From Microcystis aeruginosa W13-11 (GTDB lineage: Bacteria; Cyanobacteriota; Cyanobacteriia; Cyanobacteriales; Microcystaceae), in the NCBI GenBank assembly GCA_009995705.1, contig JAADBR010000055.1, positions 1-22,909 on the forward strand: a DNA stretch of 22,909 nt. Direction: 5' to 3'. Below are positions 1 through 6,032 of the stretch, piece by piece; positions within the stretch are counted from its first letter, which is position 1, and every line of letters begins with the position of its first letter. The position numbers and the translations under genes were made by a program. Below the pieces are notes generated by a model. It was given only the letters and a program-made list of their open reading frames with translations, had not been told where the DNA came from and made no database searches.

Positions 1-1
1 G

Positions 2-310
2 TTAGAATTCGAAGGATTTAGACTAATTGAGGGACAATATCAAGCCATTTCTCCCAATGACCGGGGTTATCTGTGGAGTGAACAGTTAGGATTATATTTA
101 GGGATATTTGACCGGAAACTGCGTTATTTTACCGTCGATGGTCAATTAGTCCCCACTCCTCAAGAAGCGGAATTACAGCAACGACAGGCAAAAGAACAGG
201 CTATTTTAGAAAAAGAACAGGCTATTTTAGAAAAAGAAAGGGAACGACAAGCTAAAGAAAAATTGGCCCAAAAATTGCGAGAATTAGGCATCGATCCCGA
301 TACAATTTAG
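2..310 (+). CDS. Uma2-family (DUF820) endonuclease-like protein, C-terminal part only
   Basis: The reading frame is open from the window edge to a TAG at 308-310 and gives about 102 residues. Its end (charged heptads, then a tail reading KLRELGIDPD) closely resembles the end of the complete Uma2 gene at 19273-20064, which is the basis for the call. The visible part contains the last strand region of the fold and then a helical Lys/Glu/Gln/Arg-rich tail. The tail includes a perfect 21-bp tandem duplication encoding KEQAILE twice. Uma2 proteins have a PD-(D/E)XK nuclease fold and are very abundant in cyanobacteria, but their cellular role is poorly known. The catalytic residues would lie upstream of the window, so activity cannot be judged. 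Confidence 0.75.
   Translation, partial: LEFEGFRLIEGQYQAISPNDRGYLWSEQLGLYLGIFDRKLRYFTVDGQLVPTPQEAELQQRQAKEQAILEKEQAILEKERERQAKEKLAQKLRELGIDPDTI
191..232. repeat. Perfect 21-bp tandem duplication in the Uma2 tail
   Basis: Two identical 21-bp units lie head to tail and each encodes the heptad KEQAILE. They lengthen a predicted coiled-coil tail without changing the reading frame. Confidence 0.85.
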
Positions 311-331
311 GGAAAATCTGATCAGTAGGGT

Positions 332-362
332 TTGAAGACAAAATAACAAACCCTGCTATAAG
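332..362 (+). promoter_or_regulatory. Possible purE promoter
   Basis: TTGAAG at 332-337 and TATAAG at 357-362 are separated by 19 bp and lie about 30 bp upstream of the purE ATG. The spacer is longer than ideal, so this is tentative. Confidence 0.35.
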
Positions 363-392
363 ATTAAAAAGCAAAATTATTTTCTAGTAACT

Positions 393-926
393 ATGGTGAC
401 AGCAGCGCCCCTAGTGGGTGTAATTATGGGCAGTGATTCCGACTTACCCACCATGAAAGAAGCGATCGCAGTTTTAGAGGTTTTTCAGATTAGCCACGAA
501 GTCGCCATCGTCTCGGCCCATCGTACCCCCGAAACAATGTTTGAATACGGCAAAAACGCTCATTTAAGGGGAATAAAAGTGATTATCGCTGGAGCCGGCG
601 GCGCTGCCCATTTACCCGGGATGGTAGCATCTTTAACCCCCTTACCCGTGATTGGGGTTCCCGTAGTCACACGCACTTTACAGGGGTTAGACTCTCTCTA
701 TTCAATTGTACAGATGCCCGCAGGCATTCCCGTGGCCACGGTGGCGATCGGTAATGCCAAAAATGCCGGACTTTTAGCAGTTCAAATTCTCGCCATCGGT
801 AATACTGATCTTTTAGAGCAGGTTATCGCCTATCGTCAATCCCTCAACGATTCCGTCCTCGAAAAACAAAGCAATCTCGAACGACTAGGCTATCAAGACT
901 ATCTAGGGCAGAGTTCACCTAAGTAG
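393..926 (+). CDS. purE: N5-carboxyaminoimidazole ribonucleotide mutase PurE
   Basis: Class I PurE converts N5-CAIR to CAIR in de novo purine synthesis in the cytoplasm, acting after PurK. The 177-residue length is normal for the single-domain enzyme. Family motifs are clear: GSDSD at residues 13-17 (phosphate and substrate binding), SAHRTPE at 41-47 with the catalytic His43, and the glycine-rich [10 protein letters not shown] loop. The ATG is the first in frame after the upstream Uma2 stop. A C-terminal tail of about 20 polar residues follows the fold. The next gene starts 42 bp downstream on the same strand, so the two may be cotranscribed. No purK is present in the window. Confidence 0.96.
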   Translation: MVTAAPLVGVIMGSDSDLPTMKEAIAVLEVFQISHEVAIVSAHRTPETMFEYGKNAHLRGIKVIIAGAGGAAHLPGMVASLTPLPVIGVPVVTRTLQGLDSLYSIVQMPAGIPVATVAIGNAKNAGLLAVQILAIGNTDLLEQVIAYRQSLNDSVLEKQSNLERLGYQDYLGQSSPK

Positions 927-968
927 GGTAGATTGAAAAAAGATTAAGTAACAAATTATGAAATAATT

Positions 969-1769
969 ATGCGTTGGATCACCGCTTGTGTATTGAGTCT
1001 TCTGCTCTTTTTTGCCCTACCCATGGCCGCTTATGCCGATAGCCCGACTATTAGCGAAGAACAGATTAGAGAAGGGGAAGTTATTGCCGAAAAAGCCCTA
1101 GAAGCCACAGAAAAAGGGGATTACGCCCAGGCCGAAAACTATTGGACCCAATTAGTCGCCAAATTCCCCACTAATCCCGCCGTTTGGAGTAATCGCGGCA
1201 ATGCCAGAGTCAGTCTCAATAAATTAGAGGATGCGATCGCTGATTTTAACCAAGCGATCGCCATTGCCCCCGATGCTCCCGATCCCTACCTCAATCGCGG
1301 CACCGCTTTAGAGGGAGAAGGCAAATATCAAGAAGCGATCGCCGATTATAATAAAGTTTTAGAACTAGATCCCAATGATGCCTTTGCCTATAATAATCGC
1401 GGCAACGCTGAGGGCGGTTTAGGGGATTGGGAAGCCGCCGTCAAAGACTATCGCCAAGCCACTCAACTAGCCCCGAATTTTGCCTGGGCGCAAGCTAATC
1501 TGGCGCTTGCCCTGTACGAATTGGGCAGATATCCCGAAGCAGTCCAAAAAATGCGGAATATTGCCCGCAAATACCCCATGTTTCCCGATGTCAGAGCCGC
1601 CTTAAGCGCCGTTTTATGGACCCAAGGACAACAGGGAGAAGCAGAAAGCAATTGGGTGGCCGCCGTCGGCATGGATACCCGTTATCAAGACCTCGATTGG
1701 GTAAAAAGCGTGCGCCGTTGGCCGCCAAATATGGTTCTAGCCTTAGATAAGTTTCTCAACTTAAAGTAA
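969..1769 (+). CDS. Exported tetratricopeptide-repeat protein
   Basis: The 266-residue product begins with a typical signal peptide: a positive start, a hydrophobic core rich in Leu/Phe/Ala, and a probable cleavage site near residue 23 (AYADS). It should therefore be periplasmic or thylakoid-lumenal. Residues of about 40-230 form at least four TPR units with the usual W/N..G/A..Y..A pattern and recurring NRG(N/T)A turns. Such repeats bind other proteins, and no catalytic motif is seen. An earlier ATG at 958 runs straight into a stop, so 969 is the start. Similar lumenal TPR proteins of cyanobacteria and plastids are implicated in photosystem assembly, but that role is only a possibility here. 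Confidence 0.88.
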   Translation: MRWITACVLSLLLFFALPMAAYADSPTISEEQIREGEVIAEKALEATEKGDYAQAENYWTQLVAKFPTNPAVWSNRGNARVSLNKLEDAIADFNQAIAIAPDAPDPYLNRGTALEGEGKYQEAIADYNKVLELDPNDAFAYNNRGNAEGGLGDWEAAVKDYRQATQLAPNFAWAQANLALALYELGRYPEAVQKMRNIARKYPMFPDVRAALSAVLWTQGQQGEAESNWVAAVGMDTRYQDLDWVKSVRRWPPNMVLALDKFLNLK

Positions 1770-1797
1770 AAAATTACTAAATAGTAACTTTTCTAGC

Positions 1798-1982
1798 AGT
1801 AGCGGGGCTGAGGGTCTAATTATCCTCAAATCAGTCATTAAGATACAATTGAGGCCTGATAGTTCCATTATCCTCGATCGAATAACCAGGCTCTGGAAAG
1901 GAAAAGCTAGAGCTGGCCGATAGCCCAATGCTATAATCCAATCACAGGGATAGATTGGACTCTATCAGTACCCGCCGCTACT
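1798..1982 (+). ncRNA. ssaA: Candidate 6S RNA (ssaA)
   Basis: A 185-nt stretch between the TPR gene and cysH is closed by an 8-bp terminal stem: AGTAGCGG at 1798-1805 pairs with CCGCTACT at 1975-1982. GGGT at 1812-1815 can pair with ACCC at 1970-1973. Inside, ATTGaGGC pairs with GCCCAAT, ATCG with CGAT, and an apical hairpin is formed by CCAGGCTCT and AGAGCTGG. The 3' side of the large central bubble carries its own hairpin (TCCAATC/GATTGGA near 1937-1959). A long rod with a central bubble, a length near 185 nt and proximity to a pur gene all fit cyanobacterial 6S RNA, which binds RNA polymerase as an open-promoter mimic. The pairing was done by eye and no covariance model was run. The ends are approximate. 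Confidence 0.55.
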
Positions 1983-2005
1983 TTACACCTTAAATCTTAG
2001 CCAGA

Positions 2006-2827
2006 ATGCCAGATTTACACTTGCTTAATTCTCATCCACAGGCCCTAGAAACCGTCTTCATCCCCACTGCCGACCGGTCTTTTTCCTCCCCTCTATCCCT
2101 CGACCTGGCCAGAATTAATCAACGTTTTGACTCCGCTAACGTAGCAGAAATCGTCGCCTGGGCCGCGGCCACCTTTGGGGAAGGTTTGGTGATGAGTACC
2201 AGTTTCGGCATTCAAGCGGCGGTAATGTTGCACCTCGTCACCGCAATTATCCCCGATATTCCCATCATTTGGATCGATACCGGCTATCTTCCCCCAGAAA
2301 CCTATCAATTTGCCGAAGACTTAAGCCAACGCCTCCATTTAAACCTGAAAGTTTATCAATCTCCCCTCAGTCCCGCCCGCATGGAAGCAATCCACGGTAA
2401 ACTGTGGTCAAATAACGATCTCGACTCCCTCAATCTCTACGACAAAATCCGCAAGGTGGAGCCGATGCAACGGGCCCTGAAGGAATTAAAGGCCACCGCT
2501 TGGTTAGCGGGTTTGCGTCGCGACCAAACCGACCACCGCAAAACTCTCCAATGGGTCAATCAACAGGGCGAACGTTACAAAATATTACCGATACTTGACT
2601 GGAATGCCAAAACCATCTACGACTATCTAACTAAATACGATCTTCCCTACCATCCCTATTTTGATCTGGGTTATGTCTCCGTCGGCGATTGGCACTCCAG
2701 TCGTCCTTTAACCGCCGATGATAGCAACGAACGAGACACCCGTTTCAAGGGTTTAAAACAAGAATGCGGTCTTCATTTGCCTTTAACCCCAGCAGAAGCA
2801 CAAAGTCTCGACGCCAGTTCTCTATAA
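2006..2827 (+). CDS. cysH: Phosphoadenosine phosphosulfate (PAPS) reductase
   Basis: CysH reduces PAPS to sulfite and PAP with thioredoxin during assimilatory sulfate reduction. The 273-residue protein has the adenylyl-binding start [13 protein letters not shown], the [12 protein letters not shown] motif, [12 protein letters not shown], and the ECGLH motif near the end with catalytic Cys254. The paired cysteines that hold an iron-sulfur cluster in APS reductases are absent: the segment IRKVEPM lacks the preceding CC. This makes it the PAPS-specific type. The hydrolase downstream begins within 30 bp on the same strand. A CysQ-like phosphatase that would remove the by-product PAP lies at 8104-8979 on the opposite strand. 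Confidence 0.94.
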   Translation: MPDLHLLNSHPQALETVFIPTADRSFSSPLSLDLARINQRFDSANVAEIVAWAAATFGEGLVMSTSFGIQAAVMLHLVTAIIPDIPIIWIDTGYLPPETYQFAEDLSQRLHLNLKVYQSPLSPARMEAIHGKLWSNNDLDSLNLYDKIRKVEPMQRALKELKATAWLAGLRRDQTDHRKTLQWVNQQGERYKILPILDWNAKTIYDYLTKYDLPYHPYFDLGYVSVGDWHSSRPLTADDSNERDTRFKGLKQECGLHLPLTPAEAQSLDASSL

Positions 2828-2854
2828 CTATTGATTATTAATCTCCCGTTAACC

Positions 2855-3697
2855 ATGGCTATTTTAGAAAATTTTCTCGAAGTCGGCTCTCTCAAGTGGT
2901 TCTATCGACAGGTTAACCCCGCTCAACAACCGGATACACCCCCCGTGATCCTACTCCATGGTTTACCCGTCCATGGCTATATTTGGCGGAAATTATTGAC
3001 CAGTTTAGAAGAATATAACATTAATGCTATTGCCCCCGATTGGATCGGTTCCGGTTTATCCGCTAAACCCAATGCCAGAGAATTCGCCTACACACCTAGA
3101 GCTTTTTGTCAAGCCTTGGCCGATTTTATTCAAGCTCTCCAATTGCCCAAAATCTCGTTAATTGTGCAAGGTTTTTTAGCCTCCGTCGGCCTACAATACG
3201 CCCTAGAAAATCCCGATAAAATTGAGCGCTTGATTGTCTTAAATACTCCCCTCTCCAGGGATGTCAAATTACCCTGGATAATGAAACAATGGGGGCTACC
3301 TTTCCTCGGAGATATGGCGACTCAAGATCCCTTATTAGTCGATCGTACTTTAGAAACCGGTAGCGGTTTTGTGATTAGTGATGCAGATTTGGCTATTTTC
3401 CGTCAACCCTATCTAAAAACTTCGGCAGTAGGTCGCGCTTTGGTGGCCACGATTCGCAATTTAAACCTATCAAAAACCATGGTAGAAATTGAGACAGGTT
3501 TAGAGAACTTGGAAAAACCTATCCTTTTTATCTGGGGAATGGGCGATCCTTGGTTATCTTCTGTCACTGTGGGAAAATTAGCCACTAAATCAGGGGTGAA
3601 ATTAATCTCCCTTGCGGAAGCAAAACACTATCCCCAAGAACATTGGTCAAAAGAAATTAATCCCCGTATTATTAATTTTCTCGGACGCAAAATCTAA
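2855..3697 (+). CDS. Alpha/beta hydrolase-fold protein lacking the nucleophile
   Basis: The product (280 residues from ATG 2855) resembles haloalkane-dehalogenase-type alpha/beta hydrolases. It has HGLPVHGYIWRKLL (oxyanion HG motif), APDWIGSGLS, and a C-terminal histidine at about residue 258 in KHYPQEH. At the nucleophile elbow, where relatives read VQDWGG or GxSxG, this protein reads VQGFLAS. Gly106 therefore sits where the Asp or Ser nucleophile should be. I would not predict normal dehalogenase or esterase activity; a non-catalytic or altered role is possible. A TTG at 2831 extends the frame by eight residues, but the ATG fits the family's N-terminus better. It may be cotranscribed with cysH. 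Confidence 0.85.
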   Translation: MAILENFLEVGSLKWFYRQVNPAQQPDTPPVILLHGLPVHGYIWRKLLTSLEEYNINAIAPDWIGSGLSAKPNAREFAYTPRAFCQALADFIQALQLPKISLIVQGFLASVGLQYALENPDKIERLIVLNTPLSRDVKLPWIMKQWGLPFLGDMATQDPLLVDRTLETGSGFVISDADLAIFRQPYLKTSAVGRALVATIRNLNLSKTMVEIETGLENLEKPILFIWGMGDPWLSSVTVGKLATKSGVKLISLAEAKHYPQEHWSKEINPRIINFLGRKI

Positions 3698-3703
3698 ACC
3701 AGG

Positions 3704-3745
3704 ATACTTTCTGGGAATTGATAGCCAAATCTCCCTAGAAAGTAT
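3704..3745 (+). terminator. Stem-loop after the hydrolase gene, possible terminator
   Basis: ATACTTTCT at 3704-3712 pairs with AGAAAGTAT at 3737-3745. The stem continues inward with GGGA/TCCC around a one-base bulge. It starts a few bases after the hydrolase stop codon. No strong T-tract follows, so it may be a weak terminator or an mRNA 3'-end protector. Confidence 0.5.
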
Positions 3746-3796
3746 TGATCAAGTTATCCTTAGTATATTAATGTAGTTCGACACGGGCCACAGCTT

Positions 3797-4000
3797 ATGG
3801 AAAGACTAGCTTTAGGAAGGATAAATATAGAAAATAATCCCCCAGATATTAATAATTTAACCGATTGGGAGCGAGTTAAATCGATGAGTGATGCAGAAAT
3901 CGAGGCTAATGCTTTGTCGGATCCCGATGCGCTCCCTTTTGATGATGATTGGGAAAATGCGGCGCTCATTTCCGCTTACAATAAATTAACATCTCAATAA
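3797..4000 (+). CDS. Small acidic protein, antitoxin-like (BrnA-type resemblance)
   Basis: This 67-residue ORF is strongly acidic in its second half. It contains TDWERVKSMSDAEIE followed by a DPDALPFDDDW segment. That pattern resembles short antitoxins of the BrnA type, which often carry a TDWxRL...DEEID stretch. No toxin gene is adjacent on either side, so it would be an orphan. There is no clear ribosome binding site before the ATG at 3797, and an internal ATG at 3882 is an alternative start. The family call is tentative. Confidence 0.5.
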   Translation: MERLALGRINIENNPPDINNLTDWERVKSMSDAEIEANALSDPDALPFDDDWENAALISAYNKLTSQ

Positions 4001-4177
4001 TTCCTGAAGCATTATACCAAATCTGTCCACTCGCCTACCGTTCCACCCTGCCTACTTTTCTATACTTTTTAAACAGGATTGAGTATTACTTGTGCTTGCA
4101 TTAGTTTAATAAAAAATGCTACACTCAAGACAGTCTGTCATTGGATGACCTTTAACACAAACAAAATAGTTATAATT

Positions 4178-4654
4178 ATGGATATGAACAATAAAATTTG
4201 TGAAGATATTTGTTCAAAAATTTATAATATTGTAATAGAAGAGTTTGAAATTTCTGAAATACCTCAGCCAGTTTTAGATTTTGTCATCTTTAAAACTGCT
4301 TATAATTCTTTTCCTGAATTATCAAATGGTGGAGATGCTGGAGATGCTGAAAGTTTCTTGATGCAAATAGAGGAGGAATTTGACATAGAAATTCCAGATG
4401 AAGTATCTGAAAAAATGGTTACATTTAAAGATCTATTTGAATTTGTTTTGGCACAAAAGACAAAAAATCTAAAATTAGCTCTAAAATTGTTATTGTTCTT
4501 AGAAAGCAAGAAAATAGAAATCAGTAGATTTATAGAAATATTTTCAAGTGACACTTTTTCCAATAATCACCAAAATATTGAAAAACTTATCCTTTCCCTC
4601 AGACAAAAAAGTTTTGATGTGTCTAGTATAATGTCATTTTCAGATATATTTTAA
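4178..4654 (+). CDS. Acyl-carrier-protein-like protein without the phosphopantetheine serine
   Basis: From ATG 4178 the product is 158 residues. Residues of about 5-90 look like an acyl carrier protein: an initial helix (ICSKIYNIVIEEFEISE), then the recognition-helix region ending in EEEFDIEIPDEVSEKM and a following TFKDLFEFV helix. These match the ACP pattern EEEFDIEIPDEEAEK closely. Aligned on EEEF, the ACP motif DSLD reads DAGD here, so the serine that receives 4'-phosphopantetheine is alanine. A C-terminal extension of about 70 residues, rich in Leu, Lys, Ser and Phe, matches nothing I recognise. The gene is much more AT-rich than its neighbours, suggesting acquisition. Alternative in-frame starts are ATG 4145, ATG 4184 and TTG 4079. 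It probably forms a unit with the gene that follows. Confidence 0.6.
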   Translation: MDMNNKICEDICSKIYNIVIEEFEISEIPQPVLDFVIFKTAYNSFPELSNGGDAGDAESFLMQIEEEFDIEIPDEVSEKMVTFKDLFEFVLAQKTKNLKLALKLLLFLESKKIEISRFIEIFSSDTFSNNHQNIEKLILSLRQKSFDVSSIMSFSDIF

Positions 4655-4666
4655 AATGATTTTTTA

Positions 4667-4915
4667 TTGTCGAATTTAGAGCAAATATGTCAAGTATATT
4701 GCTTTATGAATGATCAAAAAATTTCTTACTTTGATGTTATTGAGATCATAAAAAGTGGATATCTAGACTCTTGCAAACAACAGATAGACGATCTTTCTGA
4801 AAAGATAAGGCTTCAAGAGTCGGAAATAAAAAAACTGAGTCTTCAACTTGAAAAGGCTAATCAGAACCTAGATTTGTTGAGAGGACAATTGAACCATCTT
4901 TTAGATGATATCTAG
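4667..4915 (+). CDS. Small coiled-coil protein
   Basis: The frame gives 82 residues from a TTG start, or 69 from ATG 4706. Its second half (from about residue 35) is a continuous heptad pattern, with leucine and isoleucine spaced among Gln, Glu and Lys, and predicts a coiled coil that could dimerise. It starts 12 bp after the ACP-like gene on the same strand and shares its low GC content, so the two are likely cotranscribed. No enzyme motif is visible and I cannot assign a family. A role as partner or scaffold for the ACP-like protein is a guess from position only. Confidence 0.5.
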   Translation: MSNLEQICQVYCFMNDQKISYFDVIEIIKSGYLDSCKQQIDDLSEKIRLQESEIKKLSLQLEKANQNLDLLRGQLNHLLDDI

Positions 4916-4920
4916 CATTG

Positions 4921-4969
4921 TTATAGCGACATAGAAACCCAAAAAATTATTGAACGGCGATCGCTATAA
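4921..4969. repeat. 8-bp inverted repeat over the antitoxin promoter
   Basis: TTATAGCG at 4921-4928 and CGCTATAA at 4962-4969 are perfect inverted copies. They flank and overlap the promoter region of the antitoxin gene. They could form an operator for autoregulation, which is common for Phd/YefM-type antitoxins, but this is inferred. Confidence 0.45.
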
Positions 4970-4979
4970 ATGGTATAAT
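4950..4979 (+). promoter_or_regulatory. Sigma-70-type promoter for the Phd/YefM-like antitoxin
   Basis: TTGAAC at 4950-4955 and TATAAT at 4974-4979 are 18 bp apart. A HIP1 palindrome lies in the spacer. Transcription should start near 4986, which is at or after the ATG at 4984. This argues that translation begins at a later ATG. Confidence 0.65.
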
Positions 4980-5004
4980 AGTTATGTTTAATGAGGAACA
5001 ATTA

Positions 5005-5211
5005 ATGATGAATGTCGAAGACTATCCCTTTGCTCAAGACTTGATTATAGATGCTCAAGGCCAGATTCAGCAAGTAATTATTAACTTTGAAGATTATCAA
5101 CAAATGATAGAAACCTATGAAGATACAGGACTCTATCGCGCTATGATAGACGTTGAAGATGAAACTCCCTTAAGCCTTGAGGAAGCCTTGATTGAATTAG
5201 AAAAAGAATGA
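5005..5211 (+). CDS. Phd/YefM-like antitoxin, now without its toxin
   Basis: The product of 68 residues (75 if ATG 4984 were used) starts with the DNA-binding pattern of the Phd/YefM group (LIIDAQGQIQQVIINFEDYQ). It ends in an acidic helix, LSLEEALIELEKE, of the kind that wraps a RelE-type toxin. I prefer ATG 5005 because a GAGGA ribosome-binding motif at 4993-4997 precedes it and because the promoter's -10 box ends at 4979. The stop overlaps the ATG of the next frame by four bases, which is typical antitoxin-toxin coupling. That next frame is only a stub of a toxin gene, so the antitoxin is orphaned. Confidence 0.7.
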   Translation: MMNVEDYPFAQDLIIDAQGQIQQVIINFEDYQQMIETYEDTGLYRAMIDVEDETPLSLEEALIELEKE

Positions 5212-5303
5212 AACCCAATTATCTTCCTACATCTATTAAGGATCTTAAAGGTTTAAAAAGTACCTCCTCTTACTCAACCATCAAAAACCTTTATTCTACA
5301 AAC
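5208..5303 (+). pseudogene. RelE/ParE-type toxin stub (N-terminal ~32 codons only)
   Basis: The frame begins at an ATG overlapping the antitoxin stop. It reads like a RelE-family start (PTSIKDLKGLKSTSSYSTIK, similar to the usual F.KDLKxLKxT..Y..IK pattern). After about 30 codons the similarity stops, and the frame continues only as an out-of-frame reading of hicB. The remaining two thirds of the toxin, including any catalytic residues, are missing. A deletion joining this stub to the hicBA locus is the simplest explanation. Confidence 0.6.
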
Positions 5304-5317
5304 CCTATTGATTCCCT

Positions 5318-5557
5318 ATGCAAAACCAAATTAACCTCACTATTGAACGCTTTCAAGAAAACGGACAAGATTACTATGTCGCTACCAGTCCCGATATACA
5401 AGGACTTGTTGCTGAGGCTGATACGATAGATAACGTCATTGATATTGCTAAAGACCTAATTCCTATCCTATTAGAATTAGAAACCGATGATAAACCAGCT
5501 TCCTCCGTAACCCTTACCACCGCTAACCATTTCCAAATACCCCTTCTGGTATCGTAA
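5318..5557 (+). CDS. hicB: HicB-family antitoxin
   Basis: This 79-residue protein has the HicB partial RNase-H-like fold: a first strand LTIERFQENGQDYYVATSPDI followed by a helix with DTIDNVIDIAKDLI. It neutralises HicA, and longer family members also bind DNA. It has no obvious C-terminal DNA-binding domain. It is followed after two bases by hicA. The order antitoxin-then-toxin is the reverse of many hicAB operons but is also common. Confidence 0.85.
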   Translation: MQNQINLTIERFQENGQDYYVATSPDIQGLVAEADTIDNVIDIAKDLIPILLELETDDKPASSVTLTTANHFQIPLLVS

Positions 5558-5559
5558 TT

Positions 5560-5781
5560 ATGGGCAGACTTTCAGGCTTTAGCTACCGTGAAGTCACCCA
5601 CAAACTGAGAAAAGTGGGATTTGAATTTTATCGAACAGGAAAAGGTGATCATGAAGTTTGGTTTAATCCTCAAACCCGATTAAAAACGATCATTCCCCAT
5701 CATCGAGAAATCAGGGAGGGAACACTACAAAGTATTCTTAAACAATGCCAAATTAGCGTTGACGAGTTTTTGGTTCTGTAA
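5560..5781 (+). CDS. hicA: HicA-family mRNA interferase toxin
   Basis: The 73-residue protein has the double-stranded-RNA-binding-like fold of HicA: an N-terminal helix with REVTHKLRKVGFEFYRTGKGDHEVW, then a strand with IIPHHREIREGTLQSILKQ. The histidine in GDHEVW is the expected catalytic residue and is present. HicA cleaves mRNA when HicB is lost. The gene appears intact and is translationally coupled to hicB. Confidence 0.9.
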   Translation: MGRLSGFSYREVTHKLRKVGFEFYRTGKGDHEVWFNPQTRLKTIIPHHREIREGTLQSILKQCQISVDEFLVL

Positions 5782-5790
5782 GAGATTACT

Positions 5791-6004
5791 AATGCTTACT
5801 CAACTCAATCAACTTAAACTCACCAACCTTAGCATTGATCAAAAAAGCGATATTCTTGCTCATCTTATCTTGACGTTCATACCCAAGACTTACCTGATTT
5901 AATTGGAGATAAATTATTGAGATTACCTGATGAAGATTATAGCGTTTCTTGCGTCTGTGAGAATGTACCTCTTGTAAACAGGAAACGCTATATAACGAGG
6001 TGAT
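5791..6004 (+). pseudogene. Decayed ORF downstream of hicA, family unknown
   Basis: An ATG at 5791 opens a frame (MLTQLNQLKLTNLSIDQKSD...) that hits a stop near 5900. A second frame, read across a shift near 5870, continues as DVHTQDLPDLIGDKLLRLPDEDY and stays open to about 6004. The two parts together read like one frameshifted gene. I do not recognise the family. The 251 bp between hicA and the next gene hold nothing else except the inverted repeat listed below. Confidence 0.35.
5938..5992. repeat. 11-bp perfect inverted repeat
   Basis: TATAGCGTTTC at 5938-5948 is exactly complementary to GAAACGCTATA at 5982-5992, with a 33-nt loop. It shares the TATAGCG core with the inverted repeat at 4921-4969. 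The two lie at opposite sides of the antitoxin/hicBA block. Confidence 0.6.
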
Positions 6005-6032
6005 TATTTTATCGTCTCTAGCTAGTTTGTTG

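Noticed and set aside
5304..5429. Second half of the frame starting at 5208, as part of a 73-residue protein
   Set aside because: After about codon 32 the frame overlaps hicB in another frame and the residues fit no toxin. Only the first part was kept as a stub.
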